Part shown: piece by piece, positions 25,942-34,776 of the stretch
Layout of the letters: every line of letters begins with the position of its first letter
Position numbering within the stretch: position 1 is the first letter of the stretch
DNA from: Cohnella kolymensis
Lineage (GTDB): Bacteria > Bacillota > Bacilli > Paenibacillales > Paenibacillaceae
NCBI RefSeq assembly: GCF_000829465.1
Contig: NZ_JXAL01000024.1
Location: forward strand, 1 to 64,000
DNA: 64,000 nt
Direction: 5' to 3'
Notes under the pieces: generated by a model
The model's database searches: none
Seen by the model: the letters and a program-made list of their open reading frames with translations, nothing else
What the model was told of the DNA's origin: nothing
Program-made: the position numbers and the translations under genes

Positions 25942-26769
25942 TTACTTAGCGGTGCCTCTTATCTGTTGGTGAGGAAGGTCTGTTTTCTGTAGAATCGTTT
26001 TTAAAATAGCCCTGCGTTGTTCCGCAGTCCAGGTTTCAGGAGTTGAGACTCCAATTCTCAATAAGCCTCCATTCGAGTATTCGAGCCAAGCTTCCGTGAC
26101 CAAGCTGTATTCTATTCCCGGCACTCCATCCAACGTAATTGACGAGACTTCAGGCCCTCGCAACTCCATCTGGCGATTTTGAGAAAAAGAAGCATCGAAG
26201 GTATAGGAAACAATAATTCGACTCTCGTACTGTTCGCCTACAGGTAAACTCTTGTTAACAAACGTTGCGTGATAGGCAAAGCTCCCATCCGGAATGAACA
26301 AAGTCTTGTGCTCTTTGTCATCATAGCCAACCGATCCGGCGATCGCTCCTTGCTCCGTCAAGACGTATCCGTCAGGTAGATCCGGTAACACAAATGGCAC
26401 TGGAGACAATTGTTCCACTTTTTCGCGGCTGACTTGATTTTCTTTACGCAGCAGATTTAGAGCATCCTGCTTCTGCTGCTCTTCATCATTAATTGCAATT
26501 AACCCAGAATTAGAGACTACGGGAACCTCGTGAAAGTTGAACAACAAGTTGATTTTAGACGATAAACTGTCGGCGTAGGCCGTACTTACAACGAACAAAA
26601 GACCGAAGAATAACGCGACAGCCATTTTTTTTCGACCTATGTAACGCTTAGCCGGGATCGACCGTGAGGTTAACCGAGCCTGCAATTTCATTTCCATATC
26701 CGGACTAAGGACCACAGAAGAAGCAGCCCTGTTTAGAGCCATCTGCACATTTTTCTCCAAATCATTCAT
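25942..26769 (-). CDS. Anti-sigma-factor-like membrane protein (DUF4367-like outer domain)
   Basis: 275 residues. A cytoplasmic N-terminus of ~50 residues is followed by one membrane helix (MAVALFFGLLFVVSTAYA) and an extracellular domain with the pattern FVLPDLPDGYVLTEQGAI..., EQYESRIIVSYTF, LDGVPGIEY and LEYSNGGLLRIGVS. This layout, and its position 14 bases after a sigma-factor gene, mark it as the partner that holds the sigma factor at the membrane. The inducing signal is unknown. It lacks a clear zinc-binding anti-sigma motif. Confidence 0.72.
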   Translation of the reverse strand: MNDLEKNVQMALNRAASSVVLSPDMEMKLQARLTSRSIPAKRYIGRKKMAVALFFGLLFVVSTAYADSLSSKINLLFNFHEVPVVSNSGLIAINDEEQQKQDALNLLRKENQVSREKVEQLSPVPFVLPDLPDGYVLTEQGAIAGSVGYDDKEHKTLFIPDGSFAYHATFVNKSLPVGEQYESRIIVSYTFDASFSQNRQMELRGPEVSSITLDGVPGIEYSLVTEAWLEYSNGGLLRIGVSTPETWTAEQRRAILKTILQKTDLPHQQIRGTAK

Positions 26770-26783
26770 GCATCACAGCCTCC

Positions 26784-27329
26784 TTAGATAAAAAAACTCT
26801 CTTGATCCGCTGTTCTTTTCAATTTGGTTAAGGCCTGATGAATTCTCCATTTAACCGTACCTACGGGTATGGATAAAATATTCGCAATCTGCTCTTGTGT
26901 CTGCCCGTTAAAATACTTCAGAACGACAACAATCCGAATTTTATATGGCAGCCTTGCAATTTGACTAAATAATTCCGACTGGCTCTCTTTTTGCACTAAA
27001 ATAAGATCGGGTGATTTGGGCTCTCCATTGGAACCAGGAAAGCTCATTAACTTTTTGTTCAGGCCGAACAAACCATTTTCTTTACGAAGGGCATTTTTTG
27101 TGAGATTCGAAGTGACACGGTACAGCCAGTTCTCAAAAGGCTGCTCAGGGCGGTAGTATTTAATGTTTGAAAATAAGTGAATAAGAGTCTCTTGAGTAAC
27201 ATCCTCGGCCATTTGATGATTGCGAGTAATCAGGTAAGCCGTCTTGTGGATGGTACTGCCATATTTCTCAAATAGCATACCGAACCCTGCCATGTCGCCT
27301 TTCTTGCACAGTTCTATCAGTTCGTCCAT
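26784..27329 (-). CDS. ECF RNA polymerase sigma factor
   Basis: 181 residues from the ATG at 27329 (ribosome site AAAGGGGGG, then MDELIELCKKGDMAGFGMLF). Region 2 spans AYLITRNHQMAEDVTQETLI and YYRPEQPFENWLYRVTSNLT. Region 4 spans LPYKIRIVVVLKYFNGQTQE and IANILSIPVGTVKWRIHQAL. It directs transcription of an envelope-stress-type regulon (inference from its pairing with a membrane anti-sigma). The in-frame codons further upstream add only MCSKGGKR and overlap the ribosome site. Confidence 0.85.
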   Translation of the reverse strand: MDELIELCKKGDMAGFGMLFEKYGSTIHKTAYLITRNHQMAEDVTQETLIHLFSNIKYYRPEQPFENWLYRVTSNLTKNALRKENGLFGLNKKLMSFPGSNGEPKSPDLILVQKESQSELFSQIARLPYKIRIVVVLKYFNGQTQEQIANILSIPVGTVKWRIHQALTKLKRTADQESFFI

Positions 27330-27399
27330 CCTTTTCCCCCCTTTACTACACAAACACTTCTCGTGACATTTTCGTTTGTTTTTTTACACACGTCAATGA

Positions 27400-27432
27400 A
27401 AACAGCAAAAAAGGCTGCACAATGGCAGCCTT
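27400..27432 (-). terminator. Terminator after the SleB-type hydrolase
   Basis: AAGGCTGC (27411-27418) pairs with GCAGCCTT (27425-27432). A TTTTTTGCTGTTTT run follows on the minus strand. Confidence 0.75.
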
Positions 27433-27452
27433 CATGCATTCGAGATATCGTA

Positions 27453-28430
27453 TTATTTCGCAAAAACGTGATTGGCGATTTTAGCAACAACCGTCACTCT
27501 TTTTAATTTCGCCGGTTCGAGCTTCGGGTTAAAGAAATAGACCGCACCTGGAACATTGTTCTCACCGGACAGTGCAGCCTTTGCAGCTTTGATGCTGTCC
27601 TTGGAGGCCGTTGTTTTAGCCAGCGTCCCGTTCCTCGCAGGAGAGAACTGATAGGGCTCGTAAATGACGCCTTTAACAGTATTCGGGTAGTTGCCGTCAC
27701 TCACGCGATTCATCACAACGCTTGCGACAGCCAGTTTACCTTCATATGGCTCGTTCCCGGCTTCGGTTTCAACAAGCTTGGCTAGAAGCATCAATTCCGC
27801 TTGGTCGATGTCGGCGGCAGCCTCGGACTTTGCAGCTGTGACTTGGGGATTTCGCACCAAGAACTCAGGAATAACCACCTTTAGGCGCTGACCGATTTGT
27901 AGAGAATCATCCGATATTCCGTTACGGATTTTGAGCGCCTCGGCCGTCGTTTGATGCGCTTGCGCGATGCTCCAAAGCGTGTCACCGCTCTCGACAATCC
28001 GCTCCTGCTCCTTTTCTATGACGGACATTTTTTCCTCAGCCCGCCAACCGACGTTCGCGTGCATTGCTTCTGCGACTAATCGCACAGGAAGGTAAGCACT
28101 TCCATCCTTGGCTTTGACAGTTGCTGAAATTTCATATGTATTTCCGTTGTAATGGATTTCCGACGATCCCGTTTTAAAAGAGAATGTATCGCCTATGTCG
28201 TTCGTAATTGTAATTTGACCTGTACCGGCGTTGTGAGACAGCTTCCATCCCATTAGATCCGCGAATTCTCTCACTGGAGCGTACGTCCGTCCGTCAACGA
28301 ACCAAAAGCTTTGGTTCATTTCCATTTTGTCGCCTTCAATATACAGCGTATTATCCCCGCTCGCTAACGCCGCTCCCGTTCCAGCCATTAGGAATAACCC
28401 AAGGGTCGTTGCCGCAACTCTAGTTAGCAA
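27453..28430 (-). CDS. Cell wall hydrolase: Cu-amine-oxidase-like stalk + LysM + SleB/CwlJ domain
   Basis: 325 residues. After a signal peptide (VAATTLGLFLMAGTGAALAS), residues ~30-140 form the stalk domain (FWFVDGRTYAPVREFADLMG and AYLPVRLVAEAMHANVGWR). A LysM at ~145-190 (VESGDTLWSIAQAHQTTAEA, LQIGQRLKVVIP) binds peptidoglycan. Residues ~215-325 are a Hydrolase_2/SleB-like domain (LLAKLVETEAGNEPYEGKLA and AVASVVMNRV). Likely cleaves spore cortex or vegetative wall. The start is uncertain: TTG at 28430 is the first usable codon after an in-frame TGA, and its GGAG site is 16 bases away, so the true N-terminus may be damaged. Confidence 0.83.
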   Translation of the reverse strand: MLTRVAATTLGLFLMAGTGAALASGDNTLYIEGDKMEMNQSFWFVDGRTYAPVREFADLMGWKLSHNAGTGQITITNDIGDTFSFKTGSSEIHYNGNTYEISATVKAKDGSAYLPVRLVAEAMHANVGWRAEEKMSVIEKEQERIVESGDTLWSIAQAHQTTAEALKIRNGISDDSLQIGQRLKVVIPEFLVRNPQVTAAKSEAAADIDQAELMLLAKLVETEAGNEPYEGKLAVASVVMNRVSDGNYPNTVKGVIYEPYQFSPARNGTLAKTTASKDSIKAAKAALSGENNVPGAVYFFNPKLEPAKLKRVTVVAKIANHVFAK

Positions 28431-28598
28431 TTTGATTGTTCATCATCTCCAACTCTTCTGGATTAAAAAAAAAAATTTGGTTTATTTTAGCTATTATACA
28501 ACGATCAAAAATCCAGATATTAATTATTAGTATTTTTTTATTTAATAACCAAAAGAAAGAAGCCGCTGCTGCCGCCCGGCTCCATGGTCTAATGCCTC

Positions 28599-28892
28599 TT
28601 ATACAGGAAGTGTCTTTCTTCCCAGCTCCGTTTTCCTCTTTGGATAAGCGCGCGACTCAAGAATGACTGCCGCGGCCCTTAGTCGGATCTCCTCGTTCTC
28701 ATGTTTGAGCAGAGCTTCCAGCACGTGATAGGCTTTGTTTTCCAGCTCCTGCCCCTCTTTCTGAAAAAGGGAAGCTGCCAAACTGCCGCTCTTCTGTTCG
28801 CTTCTCTTACTGAATTCCAGACGTTGACGCTTATGCTGTACCGCCTGCTGCTTCAACATTGTTTCAAATGCGTAAGGACTCATGTTTAACAT
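28599..28892 (-). CDS. Hypothetical helical protein
   Basis: 97 residues, almost entirely alpha-helical and highly charged (LKQQAVQHKRQRLEFSKRSE, YHVLEALLKHENEEIRLRAA, VILESRAYPKRKTELGRK). No membrane segment or known motif. It starts 21 bases after the stop of the ArsR-like regulator and has AAGGAGGACA before its start, so it is the second gene of that operon. The late HENEEIRLRAAAVILE stretch looks like half of a HEAT repeat. Confidence 0.6.
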   Translation of the reverse strand: MLNMSPYAFETMLKQQAVQHKRQRLEFSKRSEQKSGSLAASLFQKEGQELENKAYHVLEALLKHENEEIRLRAAAVILESRAYPKRKTELGRKTLPV

Positions 28893-28913
28893 TGTCCTGT
28901 CCTCCTTGTTTGT

Positions 28914-29579
28914 TCACTCTTTTATTTCGTCCGGCGATTGCCCCTCGGCTTCCGGCTCATTCTGCTTCGTGCTCACCATTTCACCGCAATCATCCTCGCA
29001 ATGGAAAAGCGGCTGGTCGATCTGCAAGCCAATGGTAGAGAGATAAAACCACTTGCCGTTCGGATCCTCGAGCCCCACCAGTTCTTCGACCAAAGACCGG
29101 AACCGGACGAGCCATTCGGCAAATTTCTTCTCATTCATCTTAACTTCCGCTTGCAGACTCAAACGCGGCCAATCGTTTCTATCCTGACTTTCCGACTGGA
29201 ACGCTTCCTCCGGCGCCGATAATACCCGCTGCCGAGCCCTGTTCAATACTTCCAGCATCGTCTGCCGATAATAGTCCCCTACTTCCTCCGTGTACGGAAG
29301 CAGATCCGCTGCAGGCCTGAAGCTGTACGCGACGGAACGGTAAAATTTTTGGATAATCCCGTTTTTTACCTCATTGCGCACCACTTCGATTAGCCCGTTC
29401 TTCTCCATCTCATTCAGATGGTAATGAATTTTTGCCCGCGGAATCTCCAGGTTTTGTGCGATTTGTTGTCCTGTATAAGCGCCCTCGATAAGGAGGGTTA
29501 GAATTTTCACTCGAAAAGGATCACTTAGCGCCTTAAGTTGCTCGTAGTTACTGATGATGAAAACCTGGTTCATTTTCAT
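28914..29579 (-). CDS. ArsR-like winged-helix transcriptional regulator
   Basis: 221 residues from the ATG at 29579. The N-terminal winged helix reads LKALSDPFRVKILTLLIEGA, TGQQIAQNLEIPRAKIHYHL and NEMEKNGLIEVV. The C-terminal ~130 residues are an effector or dimer domain with no recognised ligand site, ending in an acidic tail with two Cys (HCEDDCGEMV). A sigma-A-like promoter at 29623-29652 and a palindrome at 29657-29676 lie just upstream. The longer reading from 29627 would begin inside the -10 element, so it is rejected. Confidence 0.8.
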   Translation of the reverse strand: MKMNQVFIISNYEQLKALSDPFRVKILTLLIEGAYTGQQIAQNLEIPRAKIHYHLNEMEKNGLIEVVRNEVKNGIIQKFYRSVAYSFRPAADLLPYTEEVGDYYRQTMLEVLNRARQRVLSAPEEAFQSESQDRNDWPRLSLQAEVKMNEKKFAEWLVRFRSLVEELVGLEDPNGKWFYLSTIGLQIDQPLFHCEDDCGEMVSTKQNEPEAEGQSPDEIKE

Positions 29580-29622
29580 TTCACATCCCATCTTTTTTAC
29601 ACGGTCAAATTTATTTACTCGT

Positions 29623-29652
29623 ATCATAAAATAAGACGGATATATTTGTCAA
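29623..29652 (-). promoter_or_regulatory. Sigma-A-type promoter of the ArsR-like regulator
   Basis: On the minus strand TTGACA (29652-29647) and TATGAT (29628-29623) are separated by 18 bases, 44 bases upstream of the ATG at 29579. Confidence 0.65.
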
Positions 29653-29656
29653 TTCC

Positions 29657-29676
29657 TTTTACCTAAAATGGTAAAA
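29657..29676. promoter_or_regulatory. Palindromic operator candidate TTTTACC-N6-GGTAAAA
   Basis: TTTTACC (29657-29663) and GGTAAAA (29670-29676) are perfect inverted half-sites, four bases upstream of the -35 box of the regulator gene. This placement suits binding by the regulator itself or by an activator (inference). Confidence 0.4.
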
Positions 29677-29704
29677 AAAAATCAGCGGCGGCATAGCCAC
29701 CGCC
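29677..29704 (-). terminator. Terminator of the CPBP-like gene
   Basis: A GC-rich stem (GGCGG..CCGCC) at 29685-29704. On the minus strand a run of nine T follows. It is eight bases beyond the stop at 29712. Confidence 0.65.
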
Positions 29705-29711
29705 AAACTTG

Positions 29712-30347
29712 TTACGCACCAACGCATAACATCCGCACTGTGAGCGCCAATACGTATGCCGGCCAAAGACTGCGATGCCGGTAAACGATATAGCCGTTCG
29801 CTGCTCCCAATGTCAGCATCGCCATTATGATTCCGATTGACTGCCCGTGCAGTATAAAAGGGATCGTGAACAATGCCGTTTGCACCGCAATTGCTCCCCA
29901 GCGAGCCAAACCTAAACGTCGCAGTCGCGGCTGCAGGATGTTTCGGAACAACAGTTCATCCATATAGCAAGTCAACAGGAATGCAAGTGCAGGAATTGCA
30001 GTGGGCAGTTGAATACTTAAAGCATTGGCCCAAGCCAATAATCCGAGAACCATCGAAACTGCCGGCAAAATTCTCAGCAGCAGCAGCCATGCTTGTTTCT
30101 GATGGATCCGGGTCGTCGCCGCTTCAGGGATTCGCGATGGATCAACTGTGAGCACGGTAATCCACGCTGCCACCTGATATACACCCAACCCCATACCCAA
30201 CCATCCCGGCAATGCTATACCTAGGGAGAAAATAACCTTCACGAAATAGAGCCCGATCGTGTCAATGTTCAATCGGAGCTTATTAAGCTTCACTCTTAAC
30301 TCCGGATTGAGCCGATACGAGGGTGCTCTAGCTGCTACAGCCTTCAT
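29712..30347 (-). CDS. CPBP-like (Abi) intramembrane protein
   Basis: 211 residues from the ATG at 30347, which overlaps the nitroreductase stop (ATGA). About six membrane helices. The segment YMDELLFRNILQPRLRRLGL corresponds to the first CPBP motif (EExxxR), with an acidic DE pair. The later His motif is less clear (FILHGQSIGI). CPBP proteins are membrane proteases or bacteriocin self-immunity factors. Because the motif is DE rather than EE, activity is doubtful. Confidence 0.65.
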   Translation of the reverse strand: MKAVAARAPSYRLNPELRVKLNKLRLNIDTIGLYFVKVIFSLGIALPGWLGMGLGVYQVAAWITVLTVDPSRIPEAATTRIHQKQAWLLLLRILPAVSMVLGLLAWANALSIQLPTAIPALAFLLTCYMDELLFRNILQPRLRRLGLARWGAIAVQTALFTIPFILHGQSIGIIMAMLTLGAANGYIVYRHRSLWPAYVLALTVRMLCVGA

Positions 30348-30934
30348 CGTAAACTGCTCCCCCCTTCTCCCCAGCGCTGCCAATAAACCGTGTGCTGGGC
30401 GTTGTATCGCTTCTGCTGCCCTGTCAATGTGCGTTTCCAATCCGCCAGCTTGGTAGAAGCAAGGCTATCTGACACGTAGCCGATTGCCGTAATGACAACC
30501 ACCCGATATCGACTAGGAATCATAAGGCATCCCTTCACTTGCTCTTCATCCCACCCTATCATCTGCCTAGAGGTGATACCCAGAGCTTGAGCTTGATAGA
30601 TCATGCTCATCATCGAAAGTCCGCAGTCATATAAATAGTAGTCTTTGCCCGCCACACGATCGTCGTCTTCCGGAGTTGCAGCCAGCACCACTAAAGCGGC
30701 GGCATTCACGGCCCAGCCATTCGTTCGGTGGAGCGATTGAGATAAGCGCTGAATGTGCTCCCGATCGGTGACCAGCACATATCTAGCAGGCTGATGATTC
30801 CACGAAGAAGGCGCCCGTCGCGCGGCTTCCAGCATAAGGTCCCAGTGTTCGCTTCGAATCGGCGCATTCCTCCAGTTCGTTACACTTTTCCGGTTTTCTA
30901 TCTCCGGCAGCAGTTCTTCCGAGTGCATACTCAT
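30344..30934 (-). CDS. Nitroreductase-family FMN protein
   Basis: 196 residues. The N-terminal IENRKSVTNWRNAPI and ARRAPSSWNHQPARYVLVTD form the FMN-binding motif of nitroreductases. The dimer-interface helix is YLYDCGLSMMSMIYQAQALG, and the end (SRYRVVVITAIGYVSD) is typical. It would reduce nitroaromatics, quinones or flavins with NAD(P)H. The natural substrate is unknown. Coupled to the downstream CPBP-like gene. Confidence 0.82.
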   Translation of the reverse strand: MSMHSEELLPEIENRKSVTNWRNAPIRSEHWDLMLEAARRAPSSWNHQPARYVLVTDREHIQRLSQSLHRTNGWAVNAAALVVLAATPEDDDRVAGKDYYLYDCGLSMMSMIYQAQALGITSRQMIGWDEEQVKGCLMIPSRYRVVVITAIGYVSDSLASTKLADWKRTLTGQQKRYNAQHTVYWQRWGEGGSSLR

Positions 30935-30950
30935 TCCGAATAACCTCCTA

Positions 30951-31586
30951 TTATTGACTTGCCTTTGCCTGAAATAACTTAACGCCCATGGCGATGAATA
31001 CGATGCCCGTCAGCTTGTTCAGCGTTGATGCCGCTCTCGTGCTGCTTCTTAGCTTTTTTGTCGCAAATGAGGAGAAAAATGCTAACAACAGATTCCACAG
31101 AGTTCCGGTTACAATAAACGTCAACCCTAACAACACAAACGGAATTGGCCCGAAATTACCGGTGGCGTCAACAAACTGCGGTAGAAATGAAAGATAGAAC
31201 AAGGCCACTTTCGGATTAAAAACGTTGGTGAGCACTCCTTGCAAATACACTTTGGAAAGCCTCTGATTCACAAGTTCAGGATCGCTGTTCATGAGAGTTG
31301 CCTTGCTCAGTATCATTTTTAGTCCTAAATAGAAGAGATAGATCACGCCGATTATTTTGATCATATTGAACATCACAATGGATTGTGCCAATACAACGGA
31401 TAGCCCGAAAGCCGCTAGCAAAGTATGAACCAGCGATCCCGTTCCAATGCCTAATGCGGAATACACCCCGGCCATTTTACCCTGAGCCGCGCTTCTGCCT
31501 ATGATATACATCGTGTCTGTGCCGGGAGTCATATTTAATAGAATTCCGGCAAGTATAAATACCTCATAATTGTGTATGCCGTACAA
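30951..31586 (-). CDS. LysE/RhtB-family amino acid exporter
   Basis: 211 residues from the TTG at 31586, preceded by GGAGGGG. The family hallmark NMTPGTDTMYIIGRSAAQGK, then GVYSALGIGTGSLVHTLLAA, is near the N-terminus, followed by the central FLYLG-type helix (GVIYLFYLGLKMILS) and NVFNPKVALFYLSFLPQFVD. Six membrane helices. Exports an amino acid or derivative. It follows the MFS gene with only two bases between them, so the two exporters are one transcript. Confidence 0.85.
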   Translation of the reverse strand: MYGIHNYEVFILAGILLNMTPGTDTMYIIGRSAAQGKMAGVYSALGIGTGSLVHTLLAAFGLSVVLAQSIVMFNMIKIIGVIYLFYLGLKMILSKATLMNSDPELVNQRLSKVYLQGVLTNVFNPKVALFYLSFLPQFVDATGNFGPIPFVLLGLTFIVTGTLWNLLLAFFSSFATKKLRSSTRAASTLNKLTGIVFIAMGVKLFQAKASQ

Positions 31587-31588
31587 AC

Positions 31589-32842
31589 TTATCCCCTCCA
31601 TAATAGACTTCGAACATAGAATAGAAATACCGCACCATTCCACACAGCCAAAGCTGCAAATATGACTGTAGGACTCCACCACAACATCATCCAACCCGAA
31701 GCATACATCGTAATCGGCATACCGATGCGAAAGAAGGTGCCGGTGATTCCGCCGATTCGTCCCATATGTTCGGCCGGCGTCTGTTCATGGCGCAGTGTAT
31801 AGACACAGATGGTGAAAACCGAGATTGTAAAACCAAAAACGAACAGAGCTGCGACAATTACCGGCGTTGTAGGGAGAAGATAAACCCCCAAATATACGAA
31901 AGCGTTGACCAATGCTGTCAATCCTATCGTTTTCCCTAACCCGAATCGATTGCGGATCTGTCCCACCAACAAACTGCCCAGCAGCCCTCCGACTCCCGAT
32001 ACGGAGAAATAAACAGCAAGCAAATAGGAAGAGATCTCCAAAACATCCTTGGCGTAATAAATGATTGTCGTTTGAAAAACGACTGTTGTACAATTCAAGA
32101 ATAAGACGAACAAAGTGACAGTCCTGAGGATCGGAGTACTGCGGAACACCACCCAGCCTTCCCTGAAATCTCTCCAATAGGAGCCCTTAGCCTGAACATT
32201 CAAGGACGGTTTTTGGACACCCTGAACGGCAACCTTCGTGAAAATGACAAAACTGAATCCCAACAGCAATGCTGTTATGACCAAGCCATCGGATTTATCG
32301 CTGAACAACAGGATGCAGGCGCTTAGGACAGGACCTAACACGCTGACTAACGTTTCCGCGAACGAAAACTTGGCATTGGCTGAAGTCAGCTCATCCGGGT
32401 GTGCTGTCTGTTTGGTCAAGCTGATCTGCGCATTGAAATAACCGTAGCCGAAAGTCATCAGAAGAAAGCCGCCCAGGTAATACGGCCATAGGGCAGCATT
32501 GCCTGATTTGAACAACGCGGCCAACAGGAGCAGAATGACCGCCTGCGAGCTGACCATCCATAATACCCAGCGCTTCGTGTTGACCCGGTCGACGATGACT
32601 CCGATTAACACTCCGAATACGAGATTCGGCAGCAATTCTGCCGTACGCATTGACGCCATGGCCACCGACGAATGCGTCATGTCATACATCATCAGAGGCA
32701 GGACAATTTCGTAGATTTTAGTTCCGATATGCAGCAGGAAACTTCCGACAACGAGCAGCATCAGCGGTTGAAGCTTCCATGCGGCACTCACTTGTTTTTC
32801 CGAAGCATAAGGCTGCACTGCAATCACTTCCCCTCTATTCAT
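31589..32842 (-). CDS. MFS exporter (MFS_3/EntS-like)
   Basis: 417 residues, 12 helices. LHIGTKIYEIVLPLMMYDMT opens helix 1. The helix 2-3 loop reads GVLIGVIVDRVNTKRW. The middle loop has ILRTVTLFVLFLNCTTVVFQ. The second-half motif GGLLGSLLVGQIRNRFG is complete. Likely drug or metabolite export. Its 5' region is divergent from the SgrR-type regulator (89 bases between the starts), which probably controls it. AGAGGGG lies inside the first codons, so a GTG start eight codons later (32818) is possible. Confidence 0.82.
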   Translation of the reverse strand: MNRGEVIAVQPYASEKQVSAAWKLQPLMLLVVGSFLLHIGTKIYEIVLPLMMYDMTHSSVAMASMRTAELLPNLVFGVLIGVIVDRVNTKRWVLWMVSSQAVILLLLAALFKSGNAALWPYYLGGFLLMTFGYGYFNAQISLTKQTAHPDELTSANAKFSFAETLVSVLGPVLSACILLFSDKSDGLVITALLLGFSFVIFTKVAVQGVQKPSLNVQAKGSYWRDFREGWVVFRSTPILRTVTLFVLFLNCTTVVFQTTIIYYAKDVLEISSYLLAVYFSVSGVGGLLGSLLVGQIRNRFGLGKTIGLTALVNAFVYLGVYLLPTTPVIVAALFVFGFTISVFTICVYTLRHEQTPAEHMGRIGGITGTFFRIGMPITMYASGWMMLWWSPTVIFAALAVWNGAVFLFYVRSLLWRG

Positions 32843-32931
32843 TCGTTGATTTCATGATAATGGCTGAATAGCAGCGTAAAAAGCGAACGAATTCGAGGAT
32901 CATTTTCGGGTTTTATAAAGGAGCAAATACG

Positions 32932-34728
32932 ATGTCCAGATTGCTGGAAGATTTTATACGGTTATGGAGGCAATCGAAGGCTGCCGGTAAAGAGAAGCTG
33001 AGACTGACAGTTCCTGAACTGGCGCAAATATGGATATGTACGGAACGGAATGTGAAATTTCTGCTGAACAAAATGAGCGTTGCCCGCTGGATTCACTATG
33101 CGCCCGGCCGGGGCAGAGGTCATGTCTCCGAGCTTACAATATTGGCCGATCCTGCCGCCTTAATCTTGCAAGAAGCTGAGCGGATGGTCGTCGAAGGACA
33201 CGTGGAAGATGCATTGTCGCTCATCAACAATACAGAGGAAGATTTCCCTGTCAAAACACACTTTTTGCATTGGCTGTCCAACTATTTCGGCATCCGGGTA
33301 GAAGCCGCCGGCGGAGCGCATAGAGAAGTTTTGCGGACGCCTGTATTTCGGGCCATCAATACTCTTGATCCCGCGTCGGCCATCTACTCTTTTGATTTTC
33401 ATATTATTCGCCAACTCTATGACACGCTCGTGGAATATGATCATCGAACCGGTGAAATTACAGGAAGTCTCGCACACCATTGGACATCTAACGAGAACTG
33501 TACGAGCTGGACCTTTTACCTGCGCAAAGCCGTGTATTTTCATAATGGAAAGTTAATGGATTCACACGATGTGTGTCACTCTTTTCAGCGGTTAAAGCAT
33601 GGAGGATTGGCGCAGAGTTGGCTGATGGCGGGGGTTGAAAGCATTCAAGCGATCTCCGAAAATATCGTGCAAGTTGATCTGGCGAATCCCAATTACGCAT
33701 TCCTTCACTTCCTCAGTTTTACACCGGCTGCTATTATCCCTAAGCGATATATGAAAGATTCGGAAGACGATCTCCATGCCGAAGTTGGGACGGGGCCATT
33801 CCAATTGTCCAAATATGATCGGCGCATCTGTGTGCTGGACGCCTATGATCGCCATTTCCGAGGGAGACCTTATCTTGATCGTGTAGAAATTCTGCATATA
33901 CCGGAACTGGGACAACAGCTACCATTACCGATGGATTCAAGCATGCTTCTCGTTCATACAGAGGAAACCGGCACCGAGAGCTATGTCACACACTCTGATA
34001 ATGAAGAAACAGACGATGGATATGAAGGAAGAAGCTTGCTGACGATCAATATGCGAAAAGAAGGACCTTTGCAAGACCCATTGTTTAGAATGGCTCTCAG
34101 TCATTTGATCGATCGGGTAAAGATGGTGTCCGTATTAGGCGAGCTTCGGGTCTCAGCCGCACAAGCCTTGCAGATGAACAGAGCTGTATTAGAGGAGGAT
34201 CCGGACTTTGACCCTGATCTGGGTTGTGATCTCCTCCGGCAATCCGCGTACCAAGGCGAGCCGCTCACCGTTTACTGTGTGGAACGGCATGGCCGAGATG
34301 CTTACTGGCTGCAAGAGTGGTACAAACCATTCGGTATACATATAGCTGTAAAATTGTTGGAGTGGCACGAGCTTCTTACCGAAGAAGTCATCCGAGAGGC
34401 GGACTTCATTTTATACGAACTGGTGCTCAGCGAAGGCCCGATGCGTGTGATGGAGATGTTTCGGTCCAACAACAGTTTCTTGCGAGCTCATCTCTCGACC
34501 AAGGTGGCAGAGTCCGTTGATGCGGCTATAGCTGTAGAATGGGCGAAACCCCTTCAGAAGGATTGGCTTGAAACCTTCAAGCCGGTAGAAAATGTGTTGC
34601 TTCAGGACTGCTGTATGATCTATTTAACTCGCAAAAAATCCAACGCCTCTTTTCATTCCGCCTGGAAAGGCGTTCACATGAATGCGCGCGGCTGGGTGGA
34701 TTTCAAAGATATTTGGTGGACCGGTTAA
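32932..34728 (+). CDS. SgrR-family transcriptional regulator (DNA-binding + SBP_bac_5)
   Basis: 598 residues. The N-terminal ~110 form the SgrR helix-turn-helix domain (LTVPELAQIWICTERNVKFL, LLNKMSVARWIHYAPGRGRG). The rest is a solute-binding-protein-5 fold without a signal peptide (TLDPASAIYSFDFHIIRQLY, YLRKAVYFHNGKLMDSHDV, EVGTGPFQLSKYD), acting as an intracellular ligand sensor. SgrR of enterobacteria answers to sugar-phosphate stress. Firmicute members often sit divergent from an MFS gene, as here. AAAGGAG precedes the ATG. The ligand is unknown. Confidence 0.87.
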   Translation: MSRLLEDFIRLWRQSKAAGKEKLRLTVPELAQIWICTERNVKFLLNKMSVARWIHYAPGRGRGHVSELTILADPAALILQEAERMVVEGHVEDALSLINNTEEDFPVKTHFLHWLSNYFGIRVEAAGGAHREVLRTPVFRAINTLDPASAIYSFDFHIIRQLYDTLVEYDHRTGEITGSLAHHWTSNENCTSWTFYLRKAVYFHNGKLMDSHDVCHSFQRLKHGGLAQSWLMAGVESIQAISENIVQVDLANPNYAFLHFLSFTPAAIIPKRYMKDSEDDLHAEVGTGPFQLSKYDRRICVLDAYDRHFRGRPYLDRVEILHIPELGQQLPLPMDSSMLLVHTEETGTESYVTHSDNEETDDGYEGRSLLTINMRKEGPLQDPLFRMALSHLIDRVKMVSVLGELRVSAAQALQMNRAVLEEDPDFDPDLGCDLLRQSAYQGEPLTVYCVERHGRDAYWLQEWYKPFGIHIAVKLLEWHELLTEEVIREADFILYELVLSEGPMRVMEMFRSNNSFLRAHLSTKVAESVDAAIAVEWAKPLQKDWLETFKPVENVLLQDCCMIYLTRKKSNASFHSAWKGVHMNARGWVDFKDIWWTG

Positions 34729-34733
34729 ACGGA

Positions 34734-34772
34734 AAGCTGCCGAGCAAGTTGCCGGGCAGCTTCGTTGTATGT
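34734..34772. terminator. Convergent terminator
   Basis: AAGCTGCC (34734-34741) pairs with GGCAGCTT (34755-34762) between the stops of the SgrR-type gene and the convergent dehydrogenase. Confidence 0.55.
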
Positions 34773-34776
34773 GCTT

